From positions 1-16,488 of the forward strand of contig JAMWBP010000003.1 in the NCBI GenBank assembly GCA_023819365.1: 16,488 nt of DNA, in the 5' to 3' direction. Under the pieces are notes generated by a model, which saw only the letters and a program-made list of their open reading frames with translations, made no database searches and was not told the origin of the DNA. The DNA comes from Candidatus Omnitrophota bacterium (GTDB lineage: Bacteria; Ratteibacteria; UBA8468; B48-G9; JAFGKM01). Shown piece by piece: positions 12,532 through 16,488 of this stretch (its first letter is position 1; the number at the start of each line of letters is the position of its first letter). A program made the translations under genes and the position numbers.

Positions 12532-14441
12532 TGACACATCTAAAACTTTCTGAGGGCATTGATTACGAAAAGGTATTGAATGAAGAGCAATTTTGTATTG
12601 TAAAAGAAGCAGAAGGGCCTTGTCTTATTCTCGCAGGACCTGGTTCAGGGAAGACAAGGGTTCTTGTATACAGGGTATGCTGGTTGATTGAAAAAGGTAT
12701 TCCACCATCATCAATACTTCTTGTCACATTTACCAATAAAGCAGCGAGAGAGATGATAACAAGGGTGGAGAGGCAACTCGGTTCATATCCCTCCGGGTTA
12801 TGGTCTGGGACCTTCCATCATATAGCAAATGTACTGTTGAGAAGATACGGGCAGGTTTTGAGTATCCATCCAACCTATACCATTATAGATGAGGAAGATA
12901 CCATATCAGTCCTTAAGAAAATTGTAGGAGAGATAAATACTATGGAAGGATTTCCTAATCCTGCTGATATAAAAAAGATATTCAGTTTGTCTGTCAATAC
13001 TGCTGAGGGACTTAAAGATGTTGTCAATACAAGATTTCCTGCCTATTCTTCCTTTATACACCGGCTTGAAACAATATGGAATAACTACCAGAAGACAAAG
13101 AGAAAACTTAACCTTATGGACTATGACGACCTGCTTCTTTTCTGCTATAAACTTCTTAAGAATGAAAGTACAGGAGAAAAGATATCACGAAACTTCAGAT
13201 ATATACTTGTAGATGAGTATCATGATACAAACAAACTACAATCACTTATACTCTATCAACTTGCCAAGGTTAACAGAAATATAATGGTGGTAGGAGATGA
13301 TGCCCAGAGTATTTATTCTTTCAGGGGAGCGACAGTCAACAATATTATGGAGTTCACCAGAATATACCCTGGAGCAAAAGTATTCTATCTTGATATAAAT
13401 TATAGAAGCACTCCACAGATTCTTGACTTTGCCAACAAAAGCATAGCCAATAACTATGTGAAATATCCAAAGACACTCAAAAGTGTAAGGGAGACAGGAG
13501 TAAAGCCCGTTGTAGTTAAATGTTACAGTCCAAAAGATGAGGCACTTTTTGTTTCTCAACGTGTGGCTCAACTACTCAATAGTGGCATTTCTCCAAAGGA
13601 TATTGGTATCCTTTTCAGGTCAAGATACCAGGCAGCAGAACTTGAGATATATCTTTCTAAATTAAAAATACCTTATATTATAAGAGGTGGATTAAGGTTT
13701 TTTGAGCAGGCACATATAAAGGACATTATGGCATATTTCAGGGTGATAGAGAATGTTAAGGACGAGATAGCATGGAGAAGGATATTTACACACACAGAAG
13801 GTATAGGAAGCGGGACGGTAAATAGATTGATGCCTTATATCTCGGTTATAAATAGCATAAATGAAATTATAGAAGTGATAGAAAAAGAGAAACTTAATAT
13901 AAAGGCATCAAGTAGATTAAGAGCACTTTTATCTCTTCTTAAAAAGATACAGGATGTAAAAAATATACCGGAAGGAATTAAACTTATAATGGATTCAGGA
14001 TATACTGAATATCTTCCTAAAAAGTATAAAGACGCAGATGATAGATACCAGGATATAGAGATGTTGAAAGAGATTGCCTCTACCTATTCAACTCTTGCTG
14101 ATTTTATATCCGAGGCATCTCTCCAGGAATACTCAAAGGGAGAACATCCAGAAAAATCTTCTCCACTGGTGCTTTCCACAATACATCAGGCAAAGGGACT
14201 TGAATGGAAGATTGTCTTCATTATAGGTGTTTCAGATAAACACTTTCCCCATCCTTCCTCTTGTAAGGATATTCAGGCACTTGAAGAAGAAAGAAGGGTT
14301 TTCTATGTTGCAATTACCAGGGCAAAAGAAGACCTCTATATTACATATTTTACGAGGGATTTTTACAGAACCTTTACAGGGAAGAAGTCGCTTTTCCTTG
14401 AAGAAATACCGGAATATCTTTATGAAAAGTGGAATTTCTGA
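12531..14441 (+). CDS. UvrD/PcrA/Rep-like superfamily 1 DNA helicase
   Basis: An ATP-driven 3'-5' single-strand DNA translocase/helicase of 636 residues. Motifs appear in order: Q motif Gln20; Walker A GPGSGKT (36-42, Lys41); motif Ia VTFTNKAA (65-72); motif II VDEYHDTN (227-234); motif III VVGDDAQSIYSFRGA (253-267); motif IV INYRS (289-293); motif V TIHQAKGLEW near 545; motif VI RRVFYVAITRAKE near 587. It lacks the long C-terminal tail of typical UvrD/PcrA (about 720 residues) and ends about 35 residues after motif VI. Motif II has His231 where the family almost always has Gln. AAGG precedes the ATG, which overlaps the pyrB stop. Likely roles are repair, replication restart or conflict resolution. 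Whether it is the cell's main UvrD or a paralogue cannot be told. Confidence 0.92.
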   Translation: MTHLKLSEGIDYEKVLNEEQFCIVKEAEGPCLILAGPGSGKTRVLVYRVCWLIEKGIPPSSILLVTFTNKAAREMITRVERQLGSYPSGLWSGTFHHIANVLLRRYGQVLSIHPTYTIIDEEDTISVLKKIVGEINTMEGFPNPADIKKIFSLSVNTAEGLKDVVNTRFPAYSSFIHRLETIWNNYQKTKRKLNLMDYDDLLLFCYKLLKNESTGEKISRNFRYILVDEYHDTNKLQSLILYQLAKVNRNIMVVGDDAQSIYSFRGATVNNIMEFTRIYPGAKVFYLDINYRSTPQILDFANKSIANNYVKYPKTLKSVRETGVKPVVVKCYSPKDEALFVSQRVAQLLNSGISPKDIGILFRSRYQAAELEIYLSKLKIPYIIRGGLRFFEQAHIKDIMAYFRVIENVKDEIAWRRIFTHTEGIGSGTVNRLMPYISVINSINEIIEVIEKEKLNIKASSRLRALLSLLKKIQDVKNIPEGIKLIMDSGYTEYLPKKYKDADDRYQDIEMLKEIASTYSTLADFISEASLQEYSKGEHPEKSSPLVLSTIHQAKGLEWKIVFIIGVSDKHFPHPSSCKDIQALEEERRVFYVAITRAKEDLYITYFTRDFYRTFTGKKSLFLEEIPEYLYEKWNF

Positions 14442-15736
14442 TGAAAGAAATCTCAACATTGTTGGTATTTTTTATTGCTTATGCAGGAATAGTTATAAGA
14501 AGGGAAAAGGCACTGTATTTTATATATGGCGCTGTTGTTATTTTCTTACTGACCAACTCTATAAGCATTGCGGATATTCCATATCTGCTTAATTATAATG
14601 TTTTGAGTATTTTCCTCGGCACAAGTATTCTTTCCTTTCTTTTTGTCTTCTCCGGGATTCCTGCTTATGTGGTGGGTGTTCTTGCTGAAAAAAAACATCC
14701 TGTATGGTTTGTATATCTTTTTATTTGCATCATAACAGGGCTAATATCCTCTGTGGTGGAGAATGTGGCAACAATTATGATAATGGCACCCGTTGCACTT
14801 GAACTGGCTAAAAGGCATAATGTCAATCCTGTTGGCCTTATTACAGGTATGGCTGTTTCAAGTAATCTTCAGGGATGTGCAACAATGGTTGGTGACAGCC
14901 CGAGTATTATCCTTGCGATGGAAGCAGATATGAACTTTAACGATTTCTTTTATATGCCTTCTGCAAAACTTTCTCTGTCAGCAGGTAAACCAGGTATATT
15001 CTTCTTTGTCCAGATAGGTGCAATAGTAAGTTTTTTTATATTATATCTTTTTTTCAGGAAAGAGAAAGGAACGATGGAGCCATTACCAGAAAGAAAAAAG
15101 ATAAAATCATTTGTGCCACTTATCCTTATTACTTTTATGCTCTGTTCTCTTGCTATCAGTTCTTTTTTCAGTAATGGGTTCAGGCACCTACCTGCTATAA
15201 TATGTCTTTTTTATGCCTCTCTTGGACTTGTATGGTTTTTTATAAAGGAAAGGGAAGAAAAGTTTGAACTTAAACATATTGACTGGGAGAGTTTCTTCAT
15301 CCTTATAGGTATTTTTATCCTTGTCGGGGTACTCAAAAAAGCAGGTTTTATTGAAGATATTGCTTTATTTTTACAGAAGATAGGAGGGGATTCTCCTTTT
15401 GCCCTTTACAACATTATTGTCTGGGGTTCTGTTTTTGTCTCTTCTTTTGTTGACAATATCCCTTATACAATGGCAATGATTTCAGGGATACAGATACTCT
15501 GCCAGCGTCTTTCCCTTAATCCGTATCTGTTTCTTTTTGGACTCTTGCTTGGAACCTGTATTGGAGGGAATATTACACCAGTAGGAGCAAGTTGTAATGT
15601 TGTAGGTATAGGGATTTTAAAAAAAAGCGGTTATAAAGTGTCTTTCATGGAGTTTGTAAAAATTGGGTTCCCATTTACAATATCAGCAGTACTGACAAGT
15701 ACACTTTTAATGTGGCTGGTGTATAATATTAGATAA
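14441..15736 (+). CDS. Predicted ion-transporter-superfamily permease (ArsB/NhaD/SLC13-like)
   Basis: A 431-residue inner-membrane protein with about ten or eleven hydrophobic segments in two repeated halves. Each half has a re-entrant-type motif: SSVVENVATIMIMAP (103-117) with VSSNLQGCATMVGDSPS (139-155), and SSFVDNIPYTMAM (334-346) with GTCIGGNITPVGASCNVVG (371-389). These Asn/Asp-rich, Gly-rich pairs are characteristic of the ArsB/NhaD/citrate transporter superfamily. The ATG at 14441 overlaps the helicase stop (TGATG). A GTG at 14429 would add four residues. A basic, hydrophilic loop (about 204-223) separates the halves. Substrate is unknown: dicarboxylate, Na+/H+ exchange and oxyanion export are all possible. 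Its place at the end of the pyr operon might suggest a link to orotate, aspartate or related anions, but this is speculation. Confidence 0.85.
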   Translation: MKEISTLLVFFIAYAGIVIRREKALYFIYGAVVIFLLTNSISIADIPYLLNYNVLSIFLGTSILSFLFVFSGIPAYVVGVLAEKKHPVWFVYLFICIITGLISSVVENVATIMIMAPVALELAKRHNVNPVGLITGMAVSSNLQGCATMVGDSPSIILAMEADMNFNDFFYMPSAKLSLSAGKPGIFFFVQIGAIVSFFILYLFFRKEKGTMEPLPERKKIKSFVPLILITFMLCSLAISSFFSNGFRHLPAIICLFYASLGLVWFFIKEREEKFELKHIDWESFFILIGIFILVGVLKKAGFIEDIALFLQKIGGDSPFALYNIIVWGSVFVSSFVDNIPYTMAMISGIQILCQRLSLNPYLFLFGLLLGTCIGGNITPVGASCNVVGIGILKKSGYKVSFMEFVKIGFPFTISAVLTSTLLMWLVYNIR

Positions 15737-15772
15737 AATGTAGTGTAGCGGTAAAATTCACTGTATTATTCG

Positions 15773-15781
15773 TGGTATAAA
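15773..15781 (+). promoter_or_regulatory. Candidate purH promoter (TGG + TATAAA)
   Basis: An extended -10 (TGG then TATAAA, 15776-15781) sits in a GTGGTATAA context like the serA promoter. No good -35 lies 16-18 bases upstream. The predicted start near 15788 would leave a leader of about 48 bases, too short for a purine riboswitch. Confidence 0.5.
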
Positions 15782-15835
15782 TGCTAAAAAAATAATCAGA
15801 GTTTTCAGTATCTAGTAAAGATAGGAGGAGAAAAA

Positions 15836-16488
15836 ATGATTGAGATAAGGCGGGCGATAGTGAGTGTGTCTGACAAAAGCGGTATTGTGGAACTGGCAAG
15901 GTTTTTAAGTGAAAAAGGGGTGGAGATTCTATCTACAGGTGGAACAGCAAAAACACTCAGGGAAAACGGCATAAAGGTAATGGATGTCTCTGAGTTTACA
16001 GGTTTCCCTGAAATCCTTGATGGAAGAGTTAAAACACTCCATCCGAGAATCTACGGCGGACTTCTTTCTATAAGAGATAACAAAGAACACCAGAAACAGA
16101 TGAAGGAAAACAACCTTTTGCCTATAGACCTTATTGTATGTAACCTCTATCCTTTTGAGGCAACACTGAAACGAGGTGCATCAGATGAGGAGATAATTGA
16201 AAACATAGATATAGGTGGTCCTACAATGATACGTGCTGCTTCAAAAAACTACAAATATGTCTGTGTCCTTGTTAAGCCAGAGATGTATAAAGAGTTTATG
16301 GAGGAGATGGAGAAAAACAATAACTGTGTGAGTGAGGAGTTTTCTTTAAAGTGTGCAATGGAGGTCTTCAGACATACATCAAGGTATGACTTTGCAATCT
16401 CTTCCTATTTTTCAAAAAAGGTAGAAGGAGAAAGACCACTTCCAGATGAGATGGATATGCATCTTATAAAGGTGCAGCGCGCTGTACT
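15836..16488 (+). CDS. purH: Bifunctional AICAR transformylase / IMP cyclohydrolase, N-terminal part (cut by window end)
   Basis: PurH catalyses the last two steps of IMP synthesis: formylation of AICAR and ring closure. The 217 complete codons visible cover the N-terminal IMP cyclohydrolase (MGS-like) domain and reach the linker to the transformylase domain. Matches include RAIVSVSDKSG (6-16), LSTGGTAKTL (32-41), DGRVKTLHPRIYGG (62-75, with the conserved Lys66), VCNLYPFEAT (101-110) and IDIGGPTMIRAASKN (124-138). A full protein would be about 510-530 residues. AGGAGG lies seven bases before the ATG, one of the strongest ribosome binding sites in the window. The reading frame is open through the last base. 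Confidence 0.96.
   Translation, partial: MIEIRRAIVSVSDKSGIVELARFLSEKGVEILSTGGTAKTLRENGIKVMDVSEFTGFPEILDGRVKTLHPRIYGGLLSIRDNKEHQKQMKENNLLPIDLIVCNLYPFEATLKRGASDEEIIENIDIGGPTMIRAASKNYKYVCVLVKPEMYKEFMEEMEKNNNCVSEEFSLKCAMEVFRHTSRYDFAISSYFSKKVEGERPLPDEMDMHLIKVQRAV

Noticed and set aside
15737..15835. Purine riboswitch or PurR box before purH
   Set aside because: The leader from the predicted promoter is only about 48 bases and shows none of the conserved riboswitch loops; no PurR-type palindrome was seen.

Overview
The window is AT-rich bacterial chromosome, densely packed with genes. Arginine is almost always AGA/AGG and ATA isoleucine codons are abundant, as in many thermophiles and deep-branching candidate phyla. 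An RNase Y-type gene, a PyrR-type regulator, type IV minor pilins and REP-like palindromes together suggest an uncultivated lineage such as Omnitrophota or a relative. This placement is inference, since no rRNA or other phylogenetic marker is present. TAA, TGA and TAG all end genes normally.

Layout. (1) Positions 1-1992, minus strand: serA (first enzyme of serine synthesis), followed downstream by the 5' end of an RNase Y gene that meets an in-frame TAG close to the window edge. (2) Positions 1993-2277: a divergent promoter region holding a degenerate REP-like palindrome. (3) Positions 2278-5248, plus strand: argB-argD-argF, tightly spaced, for arginine synthesis (N-acetylglutamate phosphorylation, acetylornithine transamination, citrulline formation). 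A compact nested palindrome then precedes an M24 aminopeptidase (5298-6296). (4) Positions 6432-9400: three minor-pilin-type genes. The first carries a 17-residue beta-helix repeat array, and its gene is flanked by two oppositely oriented copies of a G-rich palindromic element. (5) Positions 9545-11052: a soluble Hanks-type Ser/Thr kinase overlapping a PP2A/ApaH-like metallophosphoesterase, behind its own promoter and a 5' hairpin. (6) Positions 11093-15736: pyrR-pyrB-UvrD-like helicase-permease, each start overlapping the previous stop. (7) Positions 15836-end: the N-terminal part of purH, cut by the window edge.

The metabolic genes are biosynthetic housekeeping (serine, arginine, pyrimidine, purine). 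The accessory interest lies in the beta-helix minor-pilin operon, the kinase/phosphoesterase pair, the palindromic elements in intergenic gaps, and a recurring extended -10 (TGn + TATAAT-like) promoter signature upstream of several transcription units. I see no tRNA, rRNA, CRISPR array, insertion sequence, prophage or convincing riboswitch.
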